The notes beneath the pieces were generated by a model. That model had not been told where the DNA came from, did not search any database, and was given only the letters and a program-made list of their open reading frames with translations. Both the position numbers and the translations under genes were made by a program. DNA of 5,110 nucleotides from Nostoc sp. CHAB 5715 (GTDB lineage: Bacteria; Cyanobacteriota; Cyanobacteriia; Cyanobacteriales; Nostocaceae), in contig NZ_JAIVFR010000554.1 of assembly GCF_020829685.1 (NCBI RefSeq), positions 1 through 5,110 of the forward strand, read 5' to 3'. Positions 1 to 5,110 of the stretch are shown in pieces. Every line of letters begins with the position of its first letter. Position 1 is the first letter of the stretch.

Positions 1-70
1 ACGCCCTATACCAGTCCCAACTTCGACGTGATCGGCCGCTATATTTCGGGCGGCGTGAAGCTGAACTTCT
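1..70 (+). other. Possible foreign fragment: C-terminal end of a TonB-dependent receptor-like barrel joined to the PKS
   Basis: Read in frame 1, this stretch ends in [13 protein letters not shown]. That resembles the last beta-strand of TonB-dependent outer-membrane receptors, which typically close with alternating hydrophobic residues and a terminal Phe. By hand count 19 of its 23 codons end in G or C, and positions 1-60 are about 58% G+C against about 45% for 71-180. This is what a high-GC proteobacterial gene would look like. No stop follows the Phe: the sequence runs on into the PKS, whose own frame (frame 3) has an Arg-rich, non-PKS-like peptide before position 60 and good PKS sequence after it. 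The 11 bases at 60-70 (GCTGAACTTCT) encode both the KLNF end and the AELL of the PKS, so the junction probably lies there. A chimeric read or contig end is the simplest explanation; a real rearrangement is possible. The receptor identity rests on motif resemblance over a short peptide. Confidence 0.45.
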
Positions 71-3002
71 TAAAAAACGGCAACAAACTCCCATTCTCAT
101 CTCACCAGGACTTGCTTATCAATCCATTGATGCAAATCACTTCCAGATCCGCCCAGAGCATCCAGAAGATATCCAGCAACTCTTTAAGACCCTTGCCAAG
201 CAGCCTGCTTGTTGTGGAGTGGTTCACCTCTGGAGCTTGGATATGGTAGAGCCAGCAACCACTGTCTCCTCTTTAGAGTCAGCCCAGCGCTTGGGTTCTC
301 TGAGTATTTTGCACTTAGTTCAAGCGATGATCAAAACTGATTGGGGCAATCCACCTCGTTTGCTGTTGGTTACCCGTGGCACTCAGGCTGTGGAAAGCTC
401 TTGCAAATCCGTTTCGATTGTGCAATCTCCCTTATGGGGTCTAGGGCGAGTTATTAATAATGAATATCCTGAGTTTCATTGTAAAAAGGTAGATATCAGT
501 TTTGCCAGTTCTCCCAAAGAAATTCAGTCTCTTTTTGAAGAGTTATATTCAGACGACCCGGAAGATGAAATCACTCTGCGGGGTACAGCACGCTATGTAA
601 ACAGGTTGACAAGGGTGTCCCCAGAAGATATTGGGGCATTCCAGAAAAAGGCTGCTAGTCAACCGTTCCGTTTGGAAATTTCCACACCTGGAGTTTTAGA
701 CAAACTGACGCTGCGGTCTACCTCACGCAAAAAACCGGGTCAGGGAGAGGTTGAAATCCAAGTATGTGCAACGGGTCTCAACTTCAGGGATGTGACCAAG
801 GCAATGAACTTGCTGACTGATGCTAACTTAGAGGGAAATTTATCAGGACAAGGACTCGGTTTGGAGTGTGCCGGAACTATTATTGCTATTGGTGAAGGTG
901 TTGAAGAGTTTGAGATTGGTGATGAAATTATTGCCTTTGCCCCTAACGGCTTTGCTTCGCATGTAACAACAGATGCCCGCTTTGTAGTGCATAAGCCGCG
1001 ATCGCTCAGTTTTGAGGAAGCAGCCACAATCCCCCTTGCTTTTTTAACAGCTTACTACGCTCTACATTACTTGGGTCAGCTTGGCAAGAGCAATGCCTGC
1101 GACAACGACAAAACCGTACGCGTTCTCATTCATAGTGCTGCAGGAGGTGTAGGCCTTGCCGCCATTCAACTTGCTCAGCGGGCTGGTGCAGAGATTTTTG
1201 CCACAGCAGGTAGCCCGGAAAAACGGGAGTTTCTGCGAGCGATCGGCGTTCAGCATGTTATGGATTCCCGGTCTTTAGCATTTACTGATGAAGTGATGGA
1301 ATGCACAGGCGGTAAAGGCGTAGATATCGTTCTGAACTCTTTGCCGGGAGAAGCTAGCCTCAAGAACCTCTCTGTTTTAGGAGCCTATGGACGTTTTATA
1401 GAAATCGGTAAGTGGAATATCAACGACAATAATAAGTCAGGACTAAAACCTATTAGGAATAACTTGTCGTTCTTTACTGTGGATATCGCTCACATATTGC
1501 GCGATCGCCCTGATTTTGCCCAGTCTCTATTTTGCGAAGTTGTGCAATTATTTGCAGATGCAACTCTTCACCAACTGCCACATCGGGTATTCCCTATCTC
1601 GAAGGTGCGTACCGCCTTCCGCTACATGGCCCAAGCCAAGCACATCGGCAAACTAGTGATTTCTTTACAAGAACCAGAAGTGGTGGTGGCTCCAAGGTCG
1701 GAAGAGACAGTGACATTTCGCGCTGATGGAACTTATCTGATCACAGGAGGACTAGGTGGGTTTAGTTTAGCGGTGGCTCACTGGTTAGTAAAACACGGTG
1801 CTAAACACTTGGTGCTGATGGGACGGAGCGGCGCTTCCTCACTAGCAGCCCAGGCAGCTGTGAACACGTTGAAAGAAGAAGGCGCTAACGTTATTGTTGC
1901 TAAGGCAGACGTGACTCAGGAAAAGCAGGTGAAGAGCGTTCTAGCTGACATTCAACAGTATATGCCACCTTTGCGAGGCATTATTCACGCTGCAATGGTT
2001 CTAGACGACGGTCTTTTGCTTCAATTGAATGAAAAGCGTATGCAAAAAGTCATGGCACCTAAGATTATCGGTGCTTGGAACCTACACGCCCAGACCCTAA
2101 ACTTACCTTTGGATTTCTTCGTATTATTCTCCTCAGTAGCTTCAAGTGTTGGAAACCCAGGACAGGGAAATTACGTTGCTGCCAATACTTTTCTGGATTC
2201 GCTAGCTTATCACCGCCGCGTCCAAGGATTGCCAGCCTTAACTATTAACTGGGGCGCTGTGACAGATGTTGGTTACGTTGCTGAAAACAGTGAAGTTGGT
2301 GAACATCTAAAGCAAATTGGAGTCAAACAATTGCCGTCGCAGCACGGACTAGAAATGCTTGGAGTTTTACTCCAACAACAGGCAGTTCAGATAGTGGTGG
2401 CACCCGTTGATTGGCAGCGGTGGGCTAAATTTCACGCTGCTGGTTTACTACCACGATTTTCTCAATTGGCAGGAGAAGTAACGCCAAACGAACCACAGGC
2501 AGATAATGGTAAAGCAGAAGGAGACTCGCCCGTCAAATCAATTCTAGCTGCGGAGCCAGCAGAGCGTCAGCAGTTGTTGGAATCTTGTATTCGCGAACAA
2601 GTCGCTAGGGTATTACTTAGTTCTGCCTCCAAGTTGGACATTGAGCAACCCCTGACAGCTTTAGGTCTTGACTCTTTGATGGCAGTCGAGTTGAGTAATC
2701 GGATTAAAAACGAGCTGGGCGTAGACGTATCCACAGTCAAACTGATCCAAGGACCAAGCATTGGACAAGTGGCAACGCAGCTGAACAAACAACTGACAGA
2801 AGCCCACTCTAGCTTATCTGCATCCTTTGCTCCTATAGTTACACCAACTCTGGGTATGCCAAAAGCTGTGCAAACTGATATGAGCAACGGTGTCCAAACA
2901 GAAGACGCAGGGCAAGTGTTAGCAAAACTAGACCAGCTATCCGATGCAGAAATAGACGCTCTATTGAACTCAATGTTATCTCAACAGGAGGTTCACTCAT
3001 GA
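3..3002 (+). CDS. Type I polyketide synthase, highly reducing module, C-terminal part (KR structural subdomain-ER-KR-ACP), 5'-partial
   Basis: This is the C-terminal end of a modular PKS, a cytosolic megasynthase that extends and reduces a carrier-bound acyl chain. The frame is open from position 3 to the TGA at 3000-3002 (999 residues visible; residue n starts at base 3n), though residues 1 to about 20 may be foreign. Domains in order are a KR structural subdomain (about 22-210), an enoylreductase (about 224-555, nucleotide site AAGGVG at 379-384), a catalytic ketoreductase (about 577-807, TGGLGG, LDD, Lys687/Ser711/Tyr724/Asn728) and an ACP (about 858-931, phosphopantetheine Ser891). An acidic tail ends the protein. 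KS, AT and the DH normally paired with an ER are missing because the gene starts upstream of the window. The GTG at 219 and ATG at 246 could be mistaken for starts, but both lie in or just after the conserved GVVHLWSLD strand, so neither is the true start. The gene overlaps the downstream NRPS by four bases. No methyltransferase is visible in this part. The polyketide made is not identifiable from this fragment. Confidence 0.95.
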   Translation, partial: ALYQSQLRRDRPLYFGRREAELLKKRQQTPILISPGLAYQSIDANHFQIRPEHPEDIQQLFKTLAKQPACCGVVHLWSLDMVEPATTVSSLESAQRLGSLSILHLVQAMIKTDWGNPPRLLLVTRGTQAVESSCKSVSIVQSPLWGLGRVINNEYPEFHCKKVDISFASSPKEIQSLFEELYSDDPEDEITLRGTARYVNRLTRVSPEDIGAFQKKAASQPFRLEISTPGVLDKLTLRSTSRKKPGQGEVEIQVCATGLNFRDVTKAMNLLTDANLEGNLSGQGLGLECAGTIIAIGEGVEEFEIGDEIIAFAPNGFASHVTTDARFVVHKPRSLSFEEAATIPLAFLTAYYALHYLGQLGKSNACDNDKTVRVLIHSAAGGVGLAAIQLAQRAGAEIFATAGSPEKREFLRAIGVQHVMDSRSLAFTDEVMECTGGKGVDIVLNSLPGEASLKNLSVLGAYGRFIEIGKWNINDNNKSGLKPIRNNLSFFTVDIAHILRDRPDFAQSLFCEVVQLFADATLHQLPHRVFPISKVRTAFRYMAQAKHIGKLVISLQEPEVVVAPRSEETVTFRADGTYLITGGLGGFSLAVAHWLVKHGAKHLVLMGRSGASSLAAQAAVNTLKEEGANVIVAKADVTQEKQVKSVLADIQQYMPPLRGIIHAAMVLDDGLLLQLNEKRMQKVMAPKIIGAWNLHAQTLNLPLDFFVLFSSVASSVGNPGQGNYVAANTFLDSLAYHRRVQGLPALTINWGAVTDVGYVAENSEVGEHLKQIGVKQLPSQHGLEMLGVLLQQQAVQIVVAPVDWQRWAKFHAAGLLPRFSQLAGEVTPNEPQADNGKAEGDSPVKSILAAEPAERQQLLESCIREQVARVLLSSASKLDIEQPLTALGLDSLMAVELSNRIKNELGVDVSTVKLIQGPSIGQVATQLNKQLTEAHSSLSASFAPIVTPTLGMPKAVQTDMSNGVQTEDAGQVLAKLDQLSDAEIDALLNSMLSQQEVHS
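66..640 (+). other. KR structural (pseudo-Rossmann) subdomain of the PKS
   Basis: In PKS modules that carry an ER, the ketoreductase is split: a non-catalytic N-terminal half precedes the ER and the catalytic half follows it. Here the N-terminal half shows typical landmarks: the PxxPED-like [16 protein letters not shown] stretch (residues 46-61), GVVHLWSLD (72-80) and [10 protein letters not shown] (142-151, with Trp145). It has lost the dinucleotide-binding glycines, as expected. Finding it upstream of the ER shows that the module has the standard DH-(KR structural)-ER-KR-ACP order. Its first strand is probably missing or replaced, because sequence before about residue 20 does not look like a PKS. 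Confidence 0.85.
998..1005. repeat. HIP1 octamer GCGATCGC
   Basis: This is an exact copy of the palindromic HIP1 element that is over-represented in many cyanobacterial genomes. It lies in the ER coding region and is useful mainly as a taxonomic marker. Confidence 0.85.
1501..1508. repeat. HIP1 octamer GCGATCGC
   Basis: This is a second exact HIP1 copy, in the C-terminal half of the ER coding region; the bases encode part of LRDRP. Confidence 0.85.
1731..2423 (+). other. Catalytic ketoreductase (KR) domain, predicted B-type
   Basis: This short-chain dehydrogenase-type domain reduces the beta-keto group with NADPH. It opens with [16 protein letters not shown] (577-592), which contains the Rossmann glycines, and has the ADVTQ strand. 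The catalytic set is complete: Lys687 (in APKIIGAWN), Ser711 (in LFSSVASS), Tyr724 (in GQGNYVAAN) and Asn728. Ser-to-Tyr spacing is 13 residues and Lys-to-Tyr spacing 37, as in the erythromycin KRs. The LDD signature at 667-669 (HAAMVLDDG) is the established fingerprint of B-type KRs, which set a D-configured beta-hydroxyl, the usual substrate for a DH. It closes at TINWGAV and APVDWQRW. Nothing suggests that it is inactive. Confidence 0.93.
2574..2795 (+). other. Acyl carrier protein (ACP) domain
   Basis: This four-helix carrier domain holds the growing chain on a phosphopantetheine arm. The attachment serine is Ser891 in [11 protein letters not shown] (codon 2673-2675). Helix 1 is [13 protein letters not shown] and the C-terminal part reads [14 protein letters not shown], a form common in cyanobacterial PKS carriers. 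It is the last folded domain of the protein and so the donor to the NRPS encoded next. A charged, flexible linker (about residues 815-850, rich in Glu, Ala and Pro) joins it to the KR. Confidence 0.95.
2911..2999 (+). other. C-terminal acidic tail of the PKS, likely inter-protein docking element
   Basis: After the ACP come about 38 residues of Ser/Thr/Pro-rich flexible sequence, then a short amphipathic stretch, [17 protein letters not shown] (976-992), which ends at QQEVHS. Acidic helices of the type LSDxExDxLLxxML at the C-terminus of a carrier-ending subunit are frequent in cyanobacterial PKS/NRPS proteins. They resemble the short linear motifs that dock onto a following condensation-domain subunit in other hybrid systems. 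The docking role here is inferred from position and composition; no partner has been shown. Confidence 0.6.
2986..3002 (+). promoter_or_regulatory. Ribosome binding site and ATGA start/stop overlap coupling PKS to NRPS
   Basis: A full AGGAGG Shine-Dalgarno sequence (2986-2991) sits seven bases before the ATG at 2999. That ATG shares ATGA with the PKS stop codon (TGA, 3000-3002). This fixes the NRPS start and implies one transcript with coupled translation, which would help keep the two partner subunits in balance. No promoter or terminator lies between the genes. Confidence 0.93.
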
Positions 3003-5110
3003 CCGCTCATTTTAATCTCTCTGAACCTCAAACTGATCTTTCTTCTGAGGATAAGCGCGTTCTTCTGGCGAAGCTATTGCGGGAAAAAGCCAGCAGCAGC
3101 AAATCTTGGTATCCCCTGTCTTCTGGTCAACAAGCCCTGTGGTTTTTGTACCAGAGCAATCAACAAAGCGCAGCTTACAACACTGCGTTTCCAGTACGCA
3201 TCCGGTCTCATGTAGATGTTCCAGCTCTGAGGAGCGCATTCCAAAAGCTGATAGATCGTCATCCCTGTTTGCGTACCACTTTTGGGATGCGAGACGGTGA
3301 AGCAGTTCAAGAAGTTCATGGGTATCAAGAAGTTTGCTTTGAGGAGATAGATGCAACGAGCCAGACAGAGGATGAACTCAATAGCAGAGTCAAGGAGGCA
3401 TACGAGCGTCCCTTCGATCTCAAACGAGGACCTGTGCTGAGAGTGAGCCTGTTTATTCGTTCTGAGTTTGATCGCATCCTGCTGCTGACAATACACCACA
3501 TTGTCAGCGATGGATGGTCTCTTTGGATGCTTTTGAAGGAGTTGCGGGTGCTGTACCCAGCCCAAAAGACTGACCAAAAGGTGTCTCTAGAGCCTCTTAC
3601 TCTGTCATACGCCGACTACCTCAATTGGCAGACCAAAATGCTGGCAAGTCCTCAAGGGGAGCAGCTTTGGAACTACTGGCAGCACCAGCTAGCGGGTGAG
3701 TTGCCAGTGCTCAATCTACCGACAGATCGCCCGCGCCCACCAGTGCAGACTTATCATGGTGCTTCCCATTTCTTCAAGTTGAGCGAGGAACTGACCCAGG
3801 AACTCAAGAAACTGGCACAGGCTTCGGGAGCAACCCTCTATATGATTCTCCTAGCCGCCTTTCAAGTTCTACTGTACCGATATACGGGTCAGGAAGACAT
3901 TTTAGTCGGTTCACCCACCGCAGGCAGGAGTCAATCCGAATTTACTGGGATTGTGGGCTACTTTGTTAACCCAGTTGTCTTGCGAGGAACTCTTGCAGGC
4001 AATCCCACATTCAAAGCGTTTTTGAGTCAAGTCCGCCAAACAGTATTGGGGGCGATCGCTCATGAAGATTATCCCTTTGCTTCACTTGTCGAACGACTCC
4101 AGCTCAAGCGCGACCCCAGCCATTCACCGCTGTTTCAAGTTTTATTTGTTTTGCAGAAGCCGCCATCGACAGAACTTGCAGATGTGCTGGTGACACCCAG
4201 CGAAACGGAAGTCCGAGTGGATTGGGGAGGTCTCGAACTGGAATATTTTCCAATGGCAACCGAGGAAGGTCAGTTTGATTTAACCTTAGAAATGCTGGAG
4301 GGAAAAGAATCACTTTTTAGTGTCTTAAAGTACAACCCTGATTTGTTTGATGCGGCAACAATTACAAGGATGTTCGGGCATTTCGAGACTTTGCTGGCGG
4401 AAATTGTCAGCAATCCGCAAGCCAGCGTCAAGGACTTACCCCTGCTGACTCAAGCGGAGCGCCATCAGCTGCTAGTGGAGTGGAACAACACCCAGCTTGA
4501 GTATTCCCACGTACAGTGTGTCCATCAGCTTTTTGAAGCTCAAGCAGAACAAACACCAGAGGCAATAGCGGTGGTGTTTGAAAACCAGCAGCTTAACTAT
4601 CGGGAGTTGAACGCCCGCAGCAATCAACTGGCACACTACTTGCAAACACTGGGGGTTGGACCAGAAGTACTTGTGGGCATTTGTGTCGAGCGCTCTTTAG
4701 AAATGGTCGTGGGGCTACTGGGGATTCTCAAAGCTGGTGGGGCTTATGTGCCATTAGACTCGCAACTACCTAAAGAACGTTTGGCTTATATGTTGTCCGA
4801 TGCCCAAGTGTCGGTGCTGTTGACTCAACAGAAGTTGGTGACCCAATTGCCCGAGCATGGGGCGGATCTTGTTTGCTTGGATACAGACTGGAGAAGAATT
4901 TCTCTTGAAAGTGAGGAGAATCCAGTCAGTGGTGTGGGCTTCGACAACTTGGCTTATGTGATTTACACCTCGGGGTCTACCGGAAAGCCAAAAGGAGCAA
5001 TGAATACCCACAGTGGGATTAGCAATCGCTTACTCTGGATGCGAAGTGCTTACCAATTAACCGCAGCGGATCGCGTGCTTCAGAAAACCCCTTTCAGCTT
5101 TGATGTGTCG
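2999..5110 (+). CDS. Non-ribosomal peptide synthetase (C-A...), 3'-partial
   Basis: This cytosolic NRPS joins an activated amino acid to the polyketide from the preceding PKS. The frame is open from ATG 2999 to the window end (704 codons, no stop), and the gene continues beyond it. A short N-terminal helix, LSSEDKRVLLAKLLREKA (14-31), precedes a complete condensation domain (about 37-480: YPLSSGQQALWFL, RHPCLRTTF, HHIVSDG at 166-172, SYADYLNW at 203-210, GIVGYFVNP at 317-325, RDPSHSPLFQVLF). A linker, LLTQAERHQLLVEWNNTQ, leads to an adenylation domain (from about 505: LNYREL at 532-537, LKAGGAYVPLD at 577-587, LAYVIYTSGSTGKPKG at 651-666, FSFDVS at 699-704). The A domain is cut in or just after motif A4. 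The rest of it, the peptidyl carrier protein and any further modules are outside. The start is supported by AGGAGG at ideal spacing and by the ATGA overlap. The amino acid incorporated cannot be predicted reliably from the two specificity positions visible. Confidence 0.96.
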   Translation, partial: MTAHFNLSEPQTDLSSEDKRVLLAKLLREKASSSKSWYPLSSGQQALWFLYQSNQQSAAYNTAFPVRIRSHVDVPALRSAFQKLIDRHPCLRTTFGMRDGEAVQEVHGYQEVCFEEIDATSQTEDELNSRVKEAYERPFDLKRGPVLRVSLFIRSEFDRILLLTIHHIVSDGWSLWMLLKELRVLYPAQKTDQKVSLEPLTLSYADYLNWQTKMLASPQGEQLWNYWQHQLAGELPVLNLPTDRPRPPVQTYHGASHFFKLSEELTQELKKLAQASGATLYMILLAAFQVLLYRYTGQEDILVGSPTAGRSQSEFTGIVGYFVNPVVLRGTLAGNPTFKAFLSQVRQTVLGAIAHEDYPFASLVERLQLKRDPSHSPLFQVLFVLQKPPSTELADVLVTPSETEVRVDWGGLELEYFPMATEEGQFDLTLEMLEGKESLFSVLKYNPDLFDAATITRMFGHFETLLAEIVSNPQASVKDLPLLTQAERHQLLVEWNNTQLEYSHVQCVHQLFEAQAEQTPEAIAVVFENQQLNYRELNARSNQLAHYLQTLGVGPEVLVGICVERSLEMVVGLLGILKAGGAYVPLDSQLPKERLAYMLSDAQVSVLLTQQKLVTQLPEHGADLVCLDTDWRRISLESEENPVSGVGFDNLAYVIYTSGSTGKPKGAMNTHSGISNRLLWMRSAYQLTAADRVLQKTPFSFDVS
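3104..4438 (+). other. Condensation (C) domain, LCL-like / PKS-to-NRPS junction type
   Basis: This domain catalyses attack of the aminoacyl-PCP amine on the upstream thioester, here the PKS ACP, to form an amide. The active-site HHxxxDG is intact (His166, His167, Asp171, Gly172), with His167 the expected catalytic residue. The sequence around it, HHIVSDGWSLWMLLKEL, and the C1 motif SSGQQALWFLYQ resemble LCL-type and hybrid C domains rather than dual epimerisation/condensation domains. That fits a donor with no D-amino acid. All other core motifs are in order and the length of about 440 residues is normal, so it should be functional. Subtype assignment would need phylogeny. Confidence 0.93.
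4052..4059. repeat. HIP1 octamer GCGATCGC
   Basis: This is a third exact HIP1 copy, in the C-domain coding region of the NRPS (codons for AIA before HEDYPF). Its presence in both genes argues that both belong to the same cyanobacterial genome. Confidence 0.85.
4511..5110 (+). other. Adenylation (A) domain, N-terminal part only
   Basis: This ANL-superfamily domain activates an amino acid as its adenylate and loads it on the following carrier. Core motifs A1 (LNYREL), A2 (LKAGGAYVPLD), A3 (YTSGSTGKPKG) and A4 (FSFDVS) are seen in order and are canonical. Asp702 of A4 corresponds to Asp235 of the gramicidin synthetase PheA pocket, which grips the alpha-amino group, so an ordinary alpha-amino acid is expected. 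Val703 is pocket position 236. The other pocket residues (239, 278, 299 and so on) and the carrier are beyond the window. Confidence 0.92.

Larger units (their letters stand above)
672..1667 (+). other. Enoylreductase (ER) domain
   Basis: This medium-chain dehydrogenase-like domain uses NADPH to reduce the alpha,beta double bond of the ACP-bound enoyl intermediate. It starts at about FRLEIS (residues 222-227), carries the substrate-side motif GLNFRDV, and has the dinucleotide-binding loop [15 protein letters not shown] (377-391). It then shows VLNSLPGE and GRFIEIGK, and ends at HIGKLVISL (547-555). Lys470 of EIGK and Asp494 of FTVD are candidates for the Lys/Asp pair proposed as proton donors in PKS ERs; that assignment is by motif position, not alignment. 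Two loops look longer than usual: one before the nucleotide-binding strand ([13 protein letters not shown]) and one after EIGK ([13 protein letters not shown]). All key elements are present, so I expect it to be active. Confidence 0.93.

Noticed and set aside
28..249. Open frame in frame 1 starting at ATG 28
   Set aside because: Only its first part (to about 70) looks like real coding sequence, and that appears to be the end of a foreign protein. The remainder is an out-of-frame reading of the PKS KR subdomain with no recognisable protein character.
740..1256. Reverse-strand open frames opposite the ER
   Set aside because: They lie wholly inside a strongly conserved PKS domain, show no motif or ribosome binding site of note, and are explained as shadows of the coding strand.
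1668..1730. Possible C-methyltransferase or other extra domain between ER and KR
   Set aside because: Only about 20 linker residues separate the end of the ER from the KR Rossmann strand, too few for a domain.
2567..2887. Reverse-strand open frame opposite the ACP
   Set aside because: It is antisense to a canonical carrier domain with a clear GLDSL site; its translation resembles no family I know.
3012..3577. Overlapping reverse-strand open frames opposite the start of the NRPS
   Set aside because: The + strand here encodes a complete C-domain N-terminus with correct motifs. The two reverse frames overlap each other and lack motifs of their own.
2999..4438. Possible epimerisation, heterocyclisation or dual E/C domain instead of a simple C domain
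   Set aside because: The active site is HHxxxDG, not the DxxxxD of heterocyclisation domains. It is followed directly by an A domain, and the surrounding motifs look like LCL/hybrid C domains.
4104..5011. Reverse-strand open frames opposite the C and A domains
   Set aside because: The + strand carries all expected condensation and adenylation core motifs here, so these are chance antisense frames.
1..5110. CRISPR array, tRNA/rRNA, transposon ends, riboswitch or terminator
   Set aside because: I saw no periodic repeats, cloverleaf, inverted terminal repeats or hairpin-plus-T-run. The window is continuous coding sequence with no intergenic gap.

Overview
This window is the inside of a hybrid type I polyketide synthase / non-ribosomal peptide synthetase (PKS-NRPS) cluster, most likely from a filamentous or otherwise secondary-metabolite-rich cyanobacterium. 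Three exact copies of the cyanobacterial HIP1 octamer GCGATCGC lie in 5.1 kb (about 0.08 expected by chance). The G+C content is moderate, and the domain motifs read like cyanobacterial megasynthases (for example YPLS..QQALWFLYQ and KGAMNTH.GI.NRLLWM). There are no RNA genes, insertion sequences, CRISPR arrays, promoters or terminators that I can support. Essentially every base is coding on the + strand.

Layout. Positions 1-70 look foreign: one frame reads like the C-terminal beta-strand of a proteobacterial TonB-dependent receptor with high GC3, and it joins the PKS reading frame at an 11-base stretch that fits both proteins. From about 60-70 to 3002 runs the C-terminal part of a highly reducing PKS module. 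Its order is KR structural subdomain, enoylreductase, catalytic ketoreductase (B-type LDD, intact Lys/Ser/Tyr/Asn), acyl carrier protein (GLDSL) and a short acidic C-terminal tail. The KS, AT and DH expected before it are outside the window. From 2999 to the window end runs an NRPS, coupled to the PKS by an ATGA overlap and a perfect AGGAGG ribosome binding site. It has a short N-terminal helix, a complete condensation domain (HHIVSDG) and the first part of an adenylation domain, which is cut just after the A4 motif FSFDVS.

How they work together. The PKS module should extend a polyketide by one unit and, if a DH is present upstream, reduce the beta-carbon to a methylene. The ACP-bound acyl chain is then passed across a protein boundary to the NRPS condensation domain, which amidates it with the amino acid chosen by the truncated A domain. 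The product therefore contains a saturated polyketide (or fatty-acyl-like) unit N-acylating an amino acid. I cannot assign the cluster to a named compound from this fragment.
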